Counted from the first letter of the stretch, positions 31,201 to 40,854 are shown. The stretch: 64,000 nucleotides of DNA from JAGWRA01 sp963711505 (GCA_963711505.1 CAVQEJ010000003.1:2604001-2668000); one strand, 5' to 3'. Notes: a model not told the origin generated them from the sequence alone. Numbers and translations: made by a program.

Positions 31201-31352
31201 GTCAGGTGAGCCTGGCCTTCGTGGCGCCCACGCCGGCCATGACCGAAGTGGCCAACGGGTACCTCGGTCAGGAGAAGACCGGTGTCGAACACCTGAACAC
31301 GGCCATTGCGAACGCCAAGGCGGTGACTGCACCACTGAGGCGGAACCGTTAG
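28218..31352 (+). CDS. secreted BNR/sortilin-like beta-propeller protein, copy 1
   Basis: The intact product has 1,044 residues with a signal peptide (RFLIGLILAGLSLVPAAGFA). Many Asp-box motifs mark two propellers: MSDDYGLHW, STDAGKTW, STDGGQTW, SADGGVTW, SSDAGKSW and TTDGGANW. The C-terminal third (about 790-1,040) starts with a beta-sandwich that contains FLWDLRYP and ends in helices (about 900-1,040). This is the large VPS10/BNR family often annotated as glycosyl hydrolases, though no catalytic residues are known for it. RSVGPYVGGRV near the mature N-terminus is shared with the next gene, so the two arose by duplication. The role is probably extracellular binding or polymer handling. Confidence 0.85.
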   Translation: MHRTQRFLIGLILAGLSLVPAAGFAAPAPPAQLTSALHWRSVGPYVGGRVVAVTGVPQEPNVYYMGSTGGGVWMSDDYGLHWKNISDKYFDNSNIGAIAVAPSDPKVIYVGTGEPDIRNTMLTGDGMYKSTDAGKTWKKIGLAETHVISKIVVDPANPDVVYVAAMGHVFADNAERGVFKSTDGGQTWKKILYVDTKTGAIDLAMNPANPKILYAAMWQAFRTHWTFSSGGPGSGIYESADGGVTWKNITHATGLPTGIFGRVGLGISASNPSVLYAIVQGQYKDQAGGLFRSSDAGKSWTMVNNSMDLTQRAFYYSQVFVDPKNPDTIYLPQVAALWVSHDGGKKISRLRPPHGDNHALWINPNNPEVMIEANDGGATVTRDGGKNWSSEDNQPTGQFYHVNLDEQFPYHIYGAQQDESSNEGPSAVAAGSIPPVWTRVQGGEASWVVPEPGKPWITFGSGYYSKLGREDRRLGLITEVSPWPSYQFGLAGTKIKYRYGWNHHPILFAPGNPHELLTGANVVFETLDDGIHWKQISPDLTRDDKTKQGRPGGPISADVTGEEMFDTLSSLAVSPLTDDIIWAGSDDGLVHVTTDGGANWAEVRPPALPTWSTITCIEPSHTDKGTAYVSASRFDWDDFHPYVYKTTDYGKTWTALTTGVPDGQYVESVRQDPDDANLMFLGTSKTVFMSLDGGANWLPLSLNLPAVRVSDIGIQAAQHAVVLATHGRAFWVLDNLQFLEQLSAAKVDSNASYLFKPQQTWLVTRRGGFGGPSDGGQNLPAGATVFFHLPASYDGQTPVKLSFTDSMGHVIRSYTLPLKAEPNTSGFGGPARKPAKLHPGMNSFLWDLRYPTVVTVKGIYHSGFSAAVPVGPEVVPGTYDAVLTYAGTTQKQSFEVKLDPRLSTTQAELQQRFDLLMQIQDAIKQLNTTLNEAIDTRAALNKAVADKTVSAGAAQTALAALNSNIDDLVDLKIQSGEGGLVYPPRLRSWLSAIFSQVSLAFVAPTPAMTEVANGYLGQEKTGVEHLNTAIANAKAVTAPLRRNR

Positions 31353-31360
31353 AGTAGGGC

Positions 31361-31420
31361 GGCAGGCTGCGGGCTCCGGGCTACGGGGCCCCGCAGCCTG
31401 CAGCCTGTAGCCCGTAGCCC
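31361..31420 (+). repeat. dispersed repeat family B (GGGCTACGGG hairpin)
   Basis: This contains nested inverted repeats: GGGCTACGGG at 31378-31387 pairs with CCCGTAGCCC at 31411-31420, and CAGGCTGCGG at 31363-31372 pairs with its complement at 31391-31400. It lies between the two BNR genes and may be a transcription attenuator. Confidence 0.7.
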
Positions 31421-31437
31421 TTCCGATAGGTACACCC

Positions 31438-34389
31438 ATGACATCGAACAGTAGAGTCGGGTCGAAATGGTTGATGCTGCTGGCTCTTGCGGCAGCGGTC
31501 CTTTCCGTGCTGCCGGCGTTCGCCCAGACGAACTCCAGTCCCTACGCCGGGATGCGCTGGCGCCTCATCGGCCCCTTTCGCAGCGGACGCATATCAGCCG
31601 TCATCGGCGTCCCCAGCCAGCCCGGCGTGTTCTACATGGACGCCGAAAACGGCGGCCTGTGGAAGTCGGTCAACTACGGCCTGACGTGGGTGCCGCTGTT
31701 CAAGGGCGACGAGAACAATTCGCTCGGGTCCCTCGCCGTGGCCCCGTCGAATCCCGACATCATCTATGCCGGCTCCGGCGAAGCCACGATGCGGCCGGAT
31801 CTGTCGATCGGTGACGGGCTGTACAAGTCCACGGATGCCGGCACGACCTGGCAGCACCTTGGCCTGCGCGACGGCCAGCAGCTGGCCTCGATCGTGGTGG
31901 CTCCGCACAATCCGGACCGGCTGTTCGTCGCGGTGCTCGGTCACCCGTACGGGCCGAACGAGGAACGCGGCGTCTTCCGCTCCACCGACGGGGGACGGAC
32001 GTTCCAGAAGGTGCTCTACAAGGACGAGAACACCGGCGCCGCAGAGGTGGCGCTGTCACCGTCGGATCCAGACACCGTCTACGCCGTGCTGTGGGCGGCA
32101 CGGGAGCTGCCTGCCGTCGCGGCCGGTCTCGAGACGGCCAAAGTACCCGGCAGCGGCCTGTTCAAGTCGATCGATGGCGGCAACACGTGGCACCAGATCG
32201 GCCAGGGGCTGCCGACCGAGGCGGAGGGCCTGGGCCGGATCCGCATGGCCGTCGCCCCGAGCAATCCCGACCGCCTCTATGCCACCGCTGACGGCGGTCT
32301 GTACCGCTCCGACGATGCCGGCCGGACCTTCCGGCGCGTCAGCCAGGACCGGCGCACGCGCGGCGGTTTCCTGACGGTCGCGCCCGACAATGCCGACGAG
32401 ATCTACGTCAGCCAGACGGGCATGTACCGCTCCATGGATGGCGGCCGGACCTTCACGGCCGTCCGTGGCGCCCCCGGCGGCAACGACTACCATCACGTCT
32501 GGATCGACCCGACCAACCCGAAGATCATGGCGGTCGGGGTCGACCAGGGCGCGACGCTGAGCGTGGACGGCGGGAAGACCTGGAGCTCCTGGTACAACCA
32601 GCCGCTCGCACAGGCCTATCACGTCGTCACCGACAACCAGTTCCCGTACCGCGTCTACAGCGCCCAGCAGGACAGCGGCTCGTTCGGCATTCTGAGCCGC
32701 GGCAACGATGGGCAGATCACCTTCCGCGACTGGCACCCGGTCGGGGCCGACGAGGACGGCTATATCGCCCCGGATCCGCTGCATCCGAACCTCATCTATT
32801 CCAGCCACGTCGTCCGCTACGACTGGACCACGGGAGAGAGCCAGTTCGTCGGCCCCCAGGTGGCGCGCTTCGACGGCAAGTACCGCTTCAGTCCGTACGC
32901 GCCGCTGATCTTCTCGCCGGCGGATCCGCACGTGCTGTACCTGGGCGGAAACGTCATGTTCAAGACCGTGAACGGCGGCCACAGCTGGCAGGTGATCAGT
33001 CCGGATCTCTCGAGCGCCGACCCCGGCATGCCCGCCAACCTCGGTCCCTTCAAAGCCGGCGTGGCGCCGCCCCATCACCGCGGCGTGATCTACAGCATCG
33101 GGCCGTCGTTCAAGAACGCGAACACCATCTGGGTCGGAACCACGGACGGCCTCATCTGGGTCACCCGCGACGGTGGCGCGCACTGGCAGAACGTGACGCC
33201 GCCCGGCATGAAGCCCTGGAGCATGGTCACGCAGCTCGACGCCTCGCACTTCGACGACGAGACGGCCTACGCCTCCGTCAGCCGCTTCTACGTCGACGAT
33301 CTGAAGCCCTACATCTATGCCACGCACGACGGCGGGAAGACCTGGAAGCTGATCGTGAATGGCCTGCCGGACAATGCCCCGGCGAACGTGGTCCGCGAGG
33401 ATCCGGTGCGCAAGGGGTTGCTGTATGCCGGCACCGAGCGTGCCGTCTGGTTCTCGGCGGATGACGGGGCTCACTGGCAGTCGCTGCAACTGAACCTGCC
33501 CGTGACCTCGATGCGCGATCTCGTCGTTCATGACAACGACCTGGTGCTCGGGACGCACGGCCGTTCGGACTGGATCCTCGACGACATCACGCCGCTGCGC
33601 CAGCTCTCGGCGGCCAAGGCCGCCACCCACGCGTTCCTCTACGAGCCCGAAGCCGCGTACCAGATCCCGCGCAACACCTACACCGACACGCAGCTGGAGC
33701 CGGAGTTCCCGGCGGGCCAGAACCCGCCGAGCGGCGCCATCATCGATTACGATCTGAAGTCGCCGGCGACCGGACCGGTGACGCTCGAGGTCTTCGATGC
33801 CGCCGGCAAGCTCGTGCGCCGGTACTCGTCAACCGACAAGCCGACGCTGCTCAACCCCGACGACCTGAACTTCCCGACCTACTGGCTGCGGCCCCCGCAC
33901 GTGCTGTCCGCCGAGGCCGGTATGCACCGCTGGGTGTGGGACCTCCACTATCCGTCGCCGGACGTCCTGCGCCCGACCGTCGCCATGCCGGTCATCCTCC
34001 ACGACTCACCGGTGGGACCGGAGGGGCCAGCCGCCCTGCCGGGCCGGTACACCGTCAAGCTCACGGTGGACGGGCACACGTACACGCAACCGCTGACCGT
34101 CCGCATGGATCCGCGGAACAAGACGCCGATGGCCGGGCTCACGCAGCAGTTCCGGCTGGCCATGCAGCTCAGTGAGGACATGAATCGGACGTACGCGGCG
34201 TTGCAGAAGGCGAAGACGCCCGCGCTGCTGAAACTGAATGGCGAGCTCGTGGCTCAGTACAATTCGCTCTACGGCGCCTCGTACGGCGGCACCGATGGCA
34301 ACGCGGCGACCATGGCCACACCGACGACACAACAGGTCGCAGCGGTCGCCGATCTCCATCGGCAGGTCGTTGCGATGCTGAAGAACTGA
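31438..34389 (+). CDS. secreted BNR/sortilin-like beta-propeller protein, copy 2
   Basis: The intact product has 983 residues with a signal peptide (LMLLALAAAVLSVLPAFA). It shares the layout of the preceding gene: MRWRLIGPFRSGRISAV near the start, and repeated Asp boxes (STDAGTTW, STDGGRTF, SIDGGNTW, THDGGKTW). The C-terminal beta-sandwich has HRWVWDLHYPSPDVLRP and is followed by a helical end. It follows its paralog with 85 bp between them, and repeat B lies in that gap, so the two may be co-transcribed. The conserved plan and clearly different sequence point to an old duplication with separate substrates. The enzymatic activity, if any, cannot be read from the sequence. Confidence 0.85.
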   Translation: MTSNSRVGSKWLMLLALAAAVLSVLPAFAQTNSSPYAGMRWRLIGPFRSGRISAVIGVPSQPGVFYMDAENGGLWKSVNYGLTWVPLFKGDENNSLGSLAVAPSNPDIIYAGSGEATMRPDLSIGDGLYKSTDAGTTWQHLGLRDGQQLASIVVAPHNPDRLFVAVLGHPYGPNEERGVFRSTDGGRTFQKVLYKDENTGAAEVALSPSDPDTVYAVLWAARELPAVAAGLETAKVPGSGLFKSIDGGNTWHQIGQGLPTEAEGLGRIRMAVAPSNPDRLYATADGGLYRSDDAGRTFRRVSQDRRTRGGFLTVAPDNADEIYVSQTGMYRSMDGGRTFTAVRGAPGGNDYHHVWIDPTNPKIMAVGVDQGATLSVDGGKTWSSWYNQPLAQAYHVVTDNQFPYRVYSAQQDSGSFGILSRGNDGQITFRDWHPVGADEDGYIAPDPLHPNLIYSSHVVRYDWTTGESQFVGPQVARFDGKYRFSPYAPLIFSPADPHVLYLGGNVMFKTVNGGHSWQVISPDLSSADPGMPANLGPFKAGVAPPHHRGVIYSIGPSFKNANTIWVGTTDGLIWVTRDGGAHWQNVTPPGMKPWSMVTQLDASHFDDETAYASVSRFYVDDLKPYIYATHDGGKTWKLIVNGLPDNAPANVVREDPVRKGLLYAGTERAVWFSADDGAHWQSLQLNLPVTSMRDLVVHDNDLVLGTHGRSDWILDDITPLRQLSAAKAATHAFLYEPEAAYQIPRNTYTDTQLEPEFPAGQNPPSGAIIDYDLKSPATGPVTLEVFDAAGKLVRRYSSTDKPTLLNPDDLNFPTYWLRPPHVLSAEAGMHRWVWDLHYPSPDVLRPTVAMPVILHDSPVGPEGPAALPGRYTVKLTVDGHTYTQPLTVRMDPRNKTPMAGLTQQFRLAMQLSEDMNRTYAALQKAKTPALLKLNGELVAQYNSLYGASYGGTDGNAATMATPTTQQVAAVADLHRQVVAMLKN

Positions 34390-34630
34390 GCGCCGCCACC
34401 TTCGCCGGCGGGGCCGACCATTCAGGTCCCGCCGGCTCACCTCATCCTGGTCCTTCCCTTCGGTCGACCGGACGTCCTGACCTCTCCCTCTCCTGATCAG
34501 CGTCCGAACGATCCCACTGACGAGGATCTGCCAATTACAGGTCACCCATGATGCCATTCGTGTGCAGATTACCCGGCTCGCTGGCAATTCCCTGCGCCAG
34601 GGTGGACTTTCGATAGAGGACTGGCGGGAC

Positions 34631-34659
34631 TTGACATGCGACCAGCATGCACGCATGCT
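34631..34659 (+). promoter_or_regulatory. promoter and operator of the VapBC operon
   Basis: TTGACA (34631-34636) and a weak -10 CATGCT (34654-34659) are separated by exactly 17 bp. The inverted repeat AGCATGC-AC-GCATGCT (34644-34659) covers the spacer and -10, the usual place for autorepression by a ribbon-helix-helix antitoxin. Confidence 0.55.
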
Positions 34660-34665
34660 CATCAC

Positions 34666-34896
34666 ATGTCCAAGATGGTCCAGGTTCGGAATGTGCCGGA
34701 CGCCCTGCACCGCAAACTCAAGGCCCGGGCGGCCGACTCGGGGCAGACGCTCTCTGATTACCTGCTGGCCGAATTCGAGCGCCTGGCGGCGCGGCCTACG
34801 CGTGAGGAGATGCTGGCCAGGCTCCACGGTCGCAAGCGGGTCACCTTGAAGACTCCGGCCGCCGTGGTCATCCGCGAGGAGCGCGAGTCCGCGTGA
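34666..34896 (+). CDS. FitA/VapB-like ribbon-helix-helix antitoxin
   Basis: The product has 76 residues. VQVRNVPDALHRKLKARAADSGQTLSDYLL, shown here by its parts VQVRNVPDALHRKL and SGQTLSDYLL, is the ribbon-helix-helix DNA-binding fold of FitA-type antitoxins. The C-terminal tail, which would wrap the toxin, has LKTPAAVVIREERES. A second ATG at 34675 is also possible. The stop overlaps the toxin GTG (GTGA), the usual coupling in vapBC operons. It is expected to neutralise the PIN toxin and to repress its own promoter at the inverted repeat just upstream. Confidence 0.88.
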   Translation: MSKMVQVRNVPDALHRKLKARAADSGQTLSDYLLAEFERLAARPTREEMLARLHGRKRVTLKTPAAVVIREERESA

Positions 34897-35288
34897 TCGT
34901 CGTCGACGCGTCGGCCCTGTTGGAGTTCCTCCTGCAGACCCCGATTGGCGCGCGAGTCGAGGCCCGTCTCTTTCGCGACGGAGACGAATTCCATGCTCCG
35001 CACCTCGTCGACGTCGAGGTGGTTCAAGCCCTTCGACGCCTCGCGCGGACGGGTGAGGTCGCTCCGGGCCGTGCCGCTGAAGCGATTGCGGACCTCACCG
35101 ACTTCGACCTCCATCGTCACGCCCATCTCAATCTCCTGGGTCGTGCGTGGACACTACGCGACAACGTCAGCGCCTACGACGCCATGTACGTTGCTCTTGC
35201 AGAAGCGATTGACGCACCAATCGTCACCTGCGACGGGCCCCTGGGTCACGCGCCCGGACACCACGCCCGGATCGAAGTGATCGCCTGA
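34893..35288 (+). CDS. VapC/FitB-like PIN-domain toxin
   Basis: The 131-residue protein starts with GTG overlapping the antitoxin stop. PIN-domain acidic residues are present: Asp5 in IVVDASALLE, Glu in DVEVVQALRR, Asp in SAYDAMYVALAE, and Asp in IVTCDGPL. VapC toxins are metal-dependent ribonucleases, many of them cutting tRNA or rRNA. The frame is intact and all acidic residues are kept, so it should be active. It is convergent with the molybdenum hydroxylase genes, with only 11 bp between their ends. Confidence 0.92.
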   Translation: MIVVDASALLEFLLQTPIGARVEARLFRDGDEFHAPHLVDVEVVQALRRLARTGEVAPGRAAEAIADLTDFDLHRHAHLNLLGRAWTLRDNVSAYDAMYVALAEAIDAPIVTCDGPLGHAPGHHARIEVIA

Positions 35289-35299
35289 ATCGGCGCCGC

Positions 35300-37432
35300 T
35301 CAGGCTCGCTTCGTCGCCCGCAGCGCCTCGGGCCGCAGCGGCAGCGAGCGCACGCGCGTGCCCGTGATCGCGAAGAGCGCGTTGGTCACCGCCGGCGCAA
35401 TCGGCGGAAGCCCAGGCTCGCCCACGCCTCCCGGCGCCTCTCCGTTCTGCACGACGTGCACGTCCACGACGGGCATCTCGTCGATCCGCATCATCTTGTA
35501 CGTGTCGAAGTTGCCCTGCACGACGTGCCCGTCGGCCAGCGTGATCTCCTGATAGAGCGCGGCGGTGAGACCCGCGGCGACCGCGCCCGACATCTGCTGG
35601 TGCACGATGCCGGGGTGGATCACCTGGCCGGCGTCGACCGCGCACCAGACGTGGTGGACGCGCACCTTCCCGCCCTCGAGCGAGACCTCCGCCACCTGCG
35701 CGACGATCGTCCCCTTGCTCTCGTGGATCGCGAGGCCGTGCGCGTGGCCCTCGGGAAGCGGCTTGCCCCATCCCGATTTCTCGCCGACCAGTTCCAGCAC
35801 GCGACGCTGGCGCGGCTGATCCGCCAGCAGCTCATGGCGGAACTCGAACGGGATCGCGCCCCGCGGCGTGCGCCAGCTCGTCGATGAACGACTCGAAGAA
35901 GAAGAGGTTCTGCGACGGACCCACCGAGCGCCAGTGCCCGGTCGGCACGCCCAGGTCCGGCATGCCGTACTCCACGCGGAAGTTCGGGATGCCGTAGCTC
36001 ATGTTCATGATCCCGTCGACGGCGTTCCCGTCGACGCCGCCCGGCTTGCTCCTGCCGGTGGCGCTCAGCGCCTGCGCGACGACCCGCGCCTCGAGCGCCA
36101 CCAGCTTGCCCGCCGCATCCAGCCCGCCGGCGAAGCGGACGTACGCCGCGGGACGGTACAGGTCGTGACGCATGTCCTCCTCGCGCGTCCAGGTGACCTG
36201 CACCGGCTGCCCCAGCTTCTTCGACAGATGGACCGCGTCCTCCACGAAGTCGGTGCGGCTGCGCCGCCCCCAGCCGCATCCCAGGTGCATCACGTGCACC
36301 GTGACCTTCTCGGATGGCAGGCCCGTGATGCGGGCGGTCGTTCCCTGCGTTCCCTGGGGATTCTGCGTGGGCGCCCACACTTCCGCGCTGTCCGCGCGCA
36401 CGTGGGCGGTGCAGTTCATCGGCTCCATCGTCGCGTGCGCCAGGTACGGGCGCCTCATAGGCCGCATCGACCCGCTTCGCGGCCTTCGCCAGTGCATTGC
36501 CCGCGTCACCGTCGGAGCGGCCGACGACCGGCTTCGCCTTCGCCACCTCGCGCAGCTGCGCGGAGATGTCGGCGGAGCTCATCGTGAACCCGCCGATTCC
36601 ACTCCACCTGCAGCGCCTTCGCGCCCTGGAAGGCCGCCCACGTGTTGTCGGCCACCACCGCGATCCCGGTCGGGATCTGGACGACGTCCCGCACGCCCGC
36701 GACGCCGCGCGCGCGTGTGGCGTCGAAGCTCTTCAGCGAGCCGCCGAACGTGGGAGGATGCACCACCGTCGCGAAGCGCATGCCCGGCGTCCGCACGTCG
36801 ATGCCGTACTTCGTGCGCCCGCTCACCTTGTCGTGCAGGTCGACCTGTGGCGGACTCGTGCCGATCAGCCGGAACTCGGCGGCGGTCTTGAGACGGGGAT
36901 CGGACGGCACCGGCAGCTCGCCGGCGGCGTCGGCCAGGGCGCCGTACCCGAGGCGACTGCGTCGAGCCCTTCCGGTAGACGTAGCCGTTCTCCGTGCGGC
37001 AGGATGCGGCCTCGACCTTCCACTGCCCGGCGGCCGCCCGCACGAGCATCTCCCGCGCGGTCGCTCCCGCCTTGCGCAGCGGCATCCAGGCGCCGTTGCG
37101 CACGCTCCCGCTGCCCACCGTGATCTGGCGCCCGTACTTGTGCGGGTCCGCCTCGGCCTGGATCACGTTGACCCGGCTCCAGTCGGCATCCAGCTCGTCG
37201 GCCACGATCATCGGCAGGCTGGTGCGGACGCCCTGGCCCATGTCGGCCTTGCCCACCCAGATCGTGACGGCCCCGTCTCATCCACCCGCACGAACACGTT
37301 GGGCTGCAGCGGGGCGTCCGGGCTCGGGTTCCACGGACGGTCGGGGAGGTAGACGCCGAGCATGAGACCGCCGCCGCCCAGGCCCGTCACCCGGAGGAAC
37401 TCGCGCCGATCGATCTTCCAGACCTTGTCCAT
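35300..37432 (-). CDS. iorB: molybdenum hydroxylase large subunit, IorB/aldehyde-oxidase type (frameshifted)
   Basis: The start at 37432 gives the Tat signal RREFLRVTGLGGGGLMLG, so the enzyme is exported with its cofactor in place. Reading across at least four frame changes (about 37270, 36955, 36590, 36460 and 35830) restores a protein of about 710 residues. Molybdopterin-binding segments are seen: GQGVRTSLPMIVADELDADW, HLGCGWGRRSRTDFVEDAV and YGIPNFRVEYG. The catalytic Glu lies in GVGEPGLPPIAPAVTNAL. The family hydroxylates aldehydes or N-heterocycles such as isoquinoline; the substrate is not known here. It follows the iron-sulfur subunit gene by three bases. The symbol is by family resemblance only. 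Slips of this density may be assembly errors or decay. Confidence 0.75.
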
Positions 37433-37435
37433 GGC

Positions 37436-37896
37436 TCATCCCTCCTTCGCGGCGCGGTGGATGGCCTGCCGGATGCGGTCGTAGGTGCCGCACCGGCAGA
37501 TGTTGCGGGACATGGCCTCGTCGATTTCCGAGTCCGTCGGGTGCGGGTGGGCCGCCAGCAGCGCGGCCGCCGCCATGAGCATCCCCGACTGGCAGTACCC
37601 GCACTGCGGCACCTCCTCGGCGATCCAGGCCTTCTGGAGCGGATGGGTGACGTCGGCGGACAGCCCTTCGATGGTGGTGATCTCGCCGGTCGCCGCCACG
37701 GAGACCGGGAATCTGGCACGAGTGGACGGCCTGACCGTTCAGGTGCACGGTGCAGGCGCCGCACTCGGAGATGCCGCATCCGAACTTGGTGCCGGTGAGC
37801 CCGACCACGTCGCGGATGACCCAGAGGAGCGGCGTTCGCGGATCGACGTCGACAGCAGTGCGAGACGCCGTTGATACGGAGGGTGAAGCTGGCCAT
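37436..37896 (-). CDS. iorA: [2Fe-2S] subunit of the molybdenum hydroxylase, IorA type (frameshifted)
   Basis: It starts MASFTLRINGV at 37896. Frame changes near 37860 and 37710 break it. The joined product of about 153 residues has the plant-type ferredoxin cluster motif FGCGISECGACTVH with the fourth Cys in HSC. The C-terminal helical cluster motif has CGYCQSGM and CRCGTY. It passes electrons from the molybdenum centre of the large subunit to an acceptor. Such two-subunit enzymes usually deliver electrons to a membrane cytochrome, which is not seen here. The operon order is iorA then iorB on the minus strand. Confidence 0.8.
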
Positions 37897-38015
37897 GAAA
37901 GCCTCCCGAGAGGTAGCGGGAATTGCCAGATTCGTCCCTACCCTACCATGGAAAGGCGTGGCGGGCGCGGCGCCCGGCGGGCGGCGAGGTTGGCGCGTCC
38001 AGATCAGGAATAGCC

Positions 38016-39063
38016 ATGAAGACGACTCGTGCTTGCCGGTGTCCTGTTCCTGCTGCCAGCCTCGGCGTTCGCGCAAACGCCCGATGCCGGCCTGGCCACG
38101 CCGACGGGGCATGAGGTGAATGTCAGCGTGGGCCACTACGGCTACGTCGAGCCCGGTCCGCAGCGCGTCTCGATGCAGGGCCTCAAGGTCGCGGGCGAAT
38201 ACACGGAGACGCGGTCGCTCAGCAGGCGCCGGCACTGGTTCTTCCAGGCCAACGTGCGGGGCGTCCTTGGCAACGTCACCTATGACGGCTACTGCCGGCC
38301 CTGGCTGATCAGGCCCGACAGCGCTTCGCCGAACGGCTACGTGCTGGGTGTCGGCGCGGCATCAGCGTGCAGCGAGAGAGGCGACGAGGACTGGTACGTG
38401 GAAGCGCGCGCGCTGGCCGGCAAGGATTTCATCGGCCGGACATGGGGACTGTCGCCCTACGCCGGCGTCGGCTTCCGTCATCTGTCGAACGGCACGGGCG
38501 GCGTCCCCGGATACCGCACGGACAACTATCTCTATCTGCCCGTCGGCCTGACGACGAGGACCCGCCGCAGGTTGAGCGTGACGCTGGAATACGACCGCCT
38601 GCTCCATGGCTGGCAGCAGACCCGCGAGTCGCGCTTCGGCGGCTTCGCGCTTCCCGCGACGGCCACCGCGCCCGCCTTCTCGATCGACGGCTTCACCGAC
38701 GTCTCGTTCGCCCAGCATGGCGGATGGGCGCTGCGCGCCAGCGCGACGTACCAGGTCTTCAGGCGCTGGTCGGTGAGTCCGTACTACATCCGCTGGAGCG
38801 TCGGCGCCTCGCCGGTGAATCACGTGACGGCAACCTTCACGGTCAACGCCATCACGGCCCGCGAGCAGCTCGGCTTCTACGAACCCGACAACTTCACGAA
38901 CGAGTTCGGCGTGAAGCTGGGGCTGCTTCTAGCCCCTGGAGACGTCGAACGCTTCGGCGGGTCCTGTCGCCGGACACCCCGTCCGTGCTCGGCGCCAACA
39001 GCGCGAGCATCGGTACGGGCGCCTGCGCGCGGCCGGGGGCCCCGTCCGGCGCCACCCGCGTGA
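38016..39063 (+). CDS. outer-membrane beta-barrel protein, PagP/OmpW-like size (frameshifted ends)
   Basis: ATG at 38016 has an AGGA site and begins MKTT. One extra base near 38028 separates it from LAGVLFLLPASAFAQ, the rest of the signal peptide. The mature part of about 290 residues alternates short amphipathic strands (HEVNVSVGHYGY, YTETRSLSRRRHWFFQANV, LSPYAGVGFRHLSNG, LSVTLEYDRLLHGW) with turns, as in outer-membrane barrels. The last strand is NEFGVKLGLLL. A TAG at 38930 sits one frame off at exactly the expected end. The drawn stop at 39063 is only the open-frame limit and runs into repeat DNA. No specific family is recognised. Confidence 0.6.
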
Positions 39064-39114
39064 ACTCTTCGATCGACGTCTGACATCCGAGCGCCTGGAC
39101 GCGGTGTTCCCCCA

Positions 39115-39191
39115 CACGTAGGGGCCGCCCCGCCGAAGCCCCAGAGGAACGGAGGCACAACGGGCGAAGGCGGGTGGCAGCCCCTGGAGAC
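39115..39191 (+). repeat. dispersed repeat family A copy
   Basis: Outer arms are ACGTAGGGGCCGCCCC and GGTGGCAGCCCCTGGAGAC, with a different middle. It separates the convergent barrel and amidohydrolase genes. Confidence 0.65.
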
Positions 39192-39205
39192 ACCCGCACC
39201 CGGCG

Positions 39206-40617
39206 TCAATCCCTGCTGCCCGCTCGCCTCGTCCTTGTACACGACGCCGCCCTTCATCACGAACGGCACGTGCTCGACCGCCGTGATGTCCTCCAGCGGA
39301 TTCCCCGGCACGGCGATCACGTCGGCGAAGTATCCGGGCTTCAGCTGCCCGACCTCGTCCTGCCACGTCAGGATGCGCGGATCGTTCAGGTAATCGGCCT
39401 GCAGCGCGGCCAGCGGCGTCATCCCGTACTTCACCATCAGCGCCAGTTCCCTGGCCTGCGTCCCGTGCGGGAACGGCCCCACGTCCGACCCGACGGCCAT
39501 GGGAACGCCGGCCGCCACCTGCCGCTTGAACTCGTGGATCTTGTAATCCAGCATGGCGTGCTCGCGCGCCGCGGCCGCCGCATTCGGCGCGTGGTCCGCG
39601 AAGTACTCGAAGACGACGAACGTCGGCACCGCGGGGATGTCCTTCTTCTTCATCATCTCCATCGTCCCGTCGCTCAACTGCGTCGCGTGATCGATCGAGG
39701 CGACGCCCGCCTCCACCGCGAACCGCGCCGCCGGCTCGCCCTGGCAGTGCACTCCCACGTTGGTGTCCAGCCGGGCCGCCTCGGTGACAGCCGCCTTCAG
39801 CTGCGCCTCGGTGTACTGGTAGGGCGTGTGGAAATCCCAGAACTGCCGGATCGCCCGCCTGCTCGCCGAGCCCGAGTTGCGCGCAGATCGGGTTGCCCAG
39901 GCAGGGAGCCGACCCGTGCGGCACCATCTCGTCGGAGCCGGTCTCGTAGATCTTCACGAAGCTCGACCCTTGCTTGTGCTGCTCGCGGATCGTCTCGACC
40001 AACTGTTCGGTGTCGTTGGCGTAGTCGGCGTTGCCCAGCACGTGCTGCGCCGGGTTGAAGCCGATCGCGTCCTCGTGCCCGCCGAGGATCGAGATGGCCA
40101 TGCCGCTGATGCGCAGCCGCGGCCCGGGAATCTTCCCCGCGTCGATGGCGTCGCGGACGGCCGTGTCCGCCGGACCCGCCCCTTCCGTCCCCATGTCGCG
40201 CTCGGCGGTGAAGCCCGCCATCAGGTCGGCCTTCGCCGCCAGCGTCGCCTCAATCGTCCGCTGGGGCACCGATTCGTCCACCGTCTGCATCCCCTCCGAG
40301 GGAGGGGACGGATGGAGGAAGAGGTGCACGTGGGCGTCGATCAGACCCGGCATCAGCGTCGTGTCGCCCAGGTCGATCACCGTCGCCCCGGCCGGATGCG
40401 GCACCGACGTGCCGGCGGCCTTGATGCGGTTGCCTTCCACCAGCACCTCGCCGGGGCTCACGATCCTGCCCGGCACGACCTCGAAGAGCCGCGCCGCGTG
40501 CAGCACGATCGCCGGGGCGTTTCCAGCGGAGGCGGATCGGTTGGCCTGGGCGCGCGCCGCATTCGGGACAGCGCCGAGCATCATCAGAGCCGCGGTCAGA
40601 CAGACAAGTCGCTTCAT
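39206..40617 (-). CDS. secreted metal-dependent amidohydrolase (imidazolonepropionase-like), frameshifted
   Basis: The ATG at 40617 follows a perfect GGAGGG site and opens a signal peptide (RLVCLTAALMMLGAVPNAARA). Amidohydrolase motifs are present: the metal-binding DAHVHLFLHP, the Lys region SFVKIYETG, and, after a frame change near 39866, VGVHCQGEPAARFA, SIDHATQLSDG and VGSDVGPFPHG. The protein is therefore complete in metal ligands once the slip is repaired. Exported members of this group act as prolidases or dipeptidases, or hydrolyse cyclic amides. The end is uncertain: a TGA at 39206 is one base out of frame, and the open frame otherwise continues through repeat DNA to 38877. Confidence 0.8.
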
Positions 40618-40854
40618 CAATCCCTCCAGACAGCCACAAAGAATAGCAGAGCGCTCATCGGCTGAGCTTGGTCGTGGTCGGCTGCTCGCGCCCCCGCAAA
40701 TGGCACGCGCCGCCCACATCGGGTAGACTCACTCCGACTTTTCAGCGTAATGGCGCGCAGCGCGCGCCCGCGCCCGGAGTGGAGCGAGCCGGATCGCGAG
40801 CGTGGCGAAGGGCGCCGGGGTTCGGGGCCGAGCCCCGATTGAGAAGGAGGCCCG
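40618..40854. other. divergent intergenic region between amidohydrolase and CocE-type genes
   Basis: This 237-bp stretch must hold both promoters, but no clear -35/-10 pair stands out. A GC-rich inverted sequence (CGGGG...CCCCG) lies around 40822-40845, just before the CocE ribosome-binding site AAGGAGG. Confidence 0.4.

Noticed and set aside
28218..31352. Calling the BNR proteins sialidases
   Set aside because: Asp boxes are structural only; the Arg triad and catalytic Tyr/Glu of sialidases cannot be identified.
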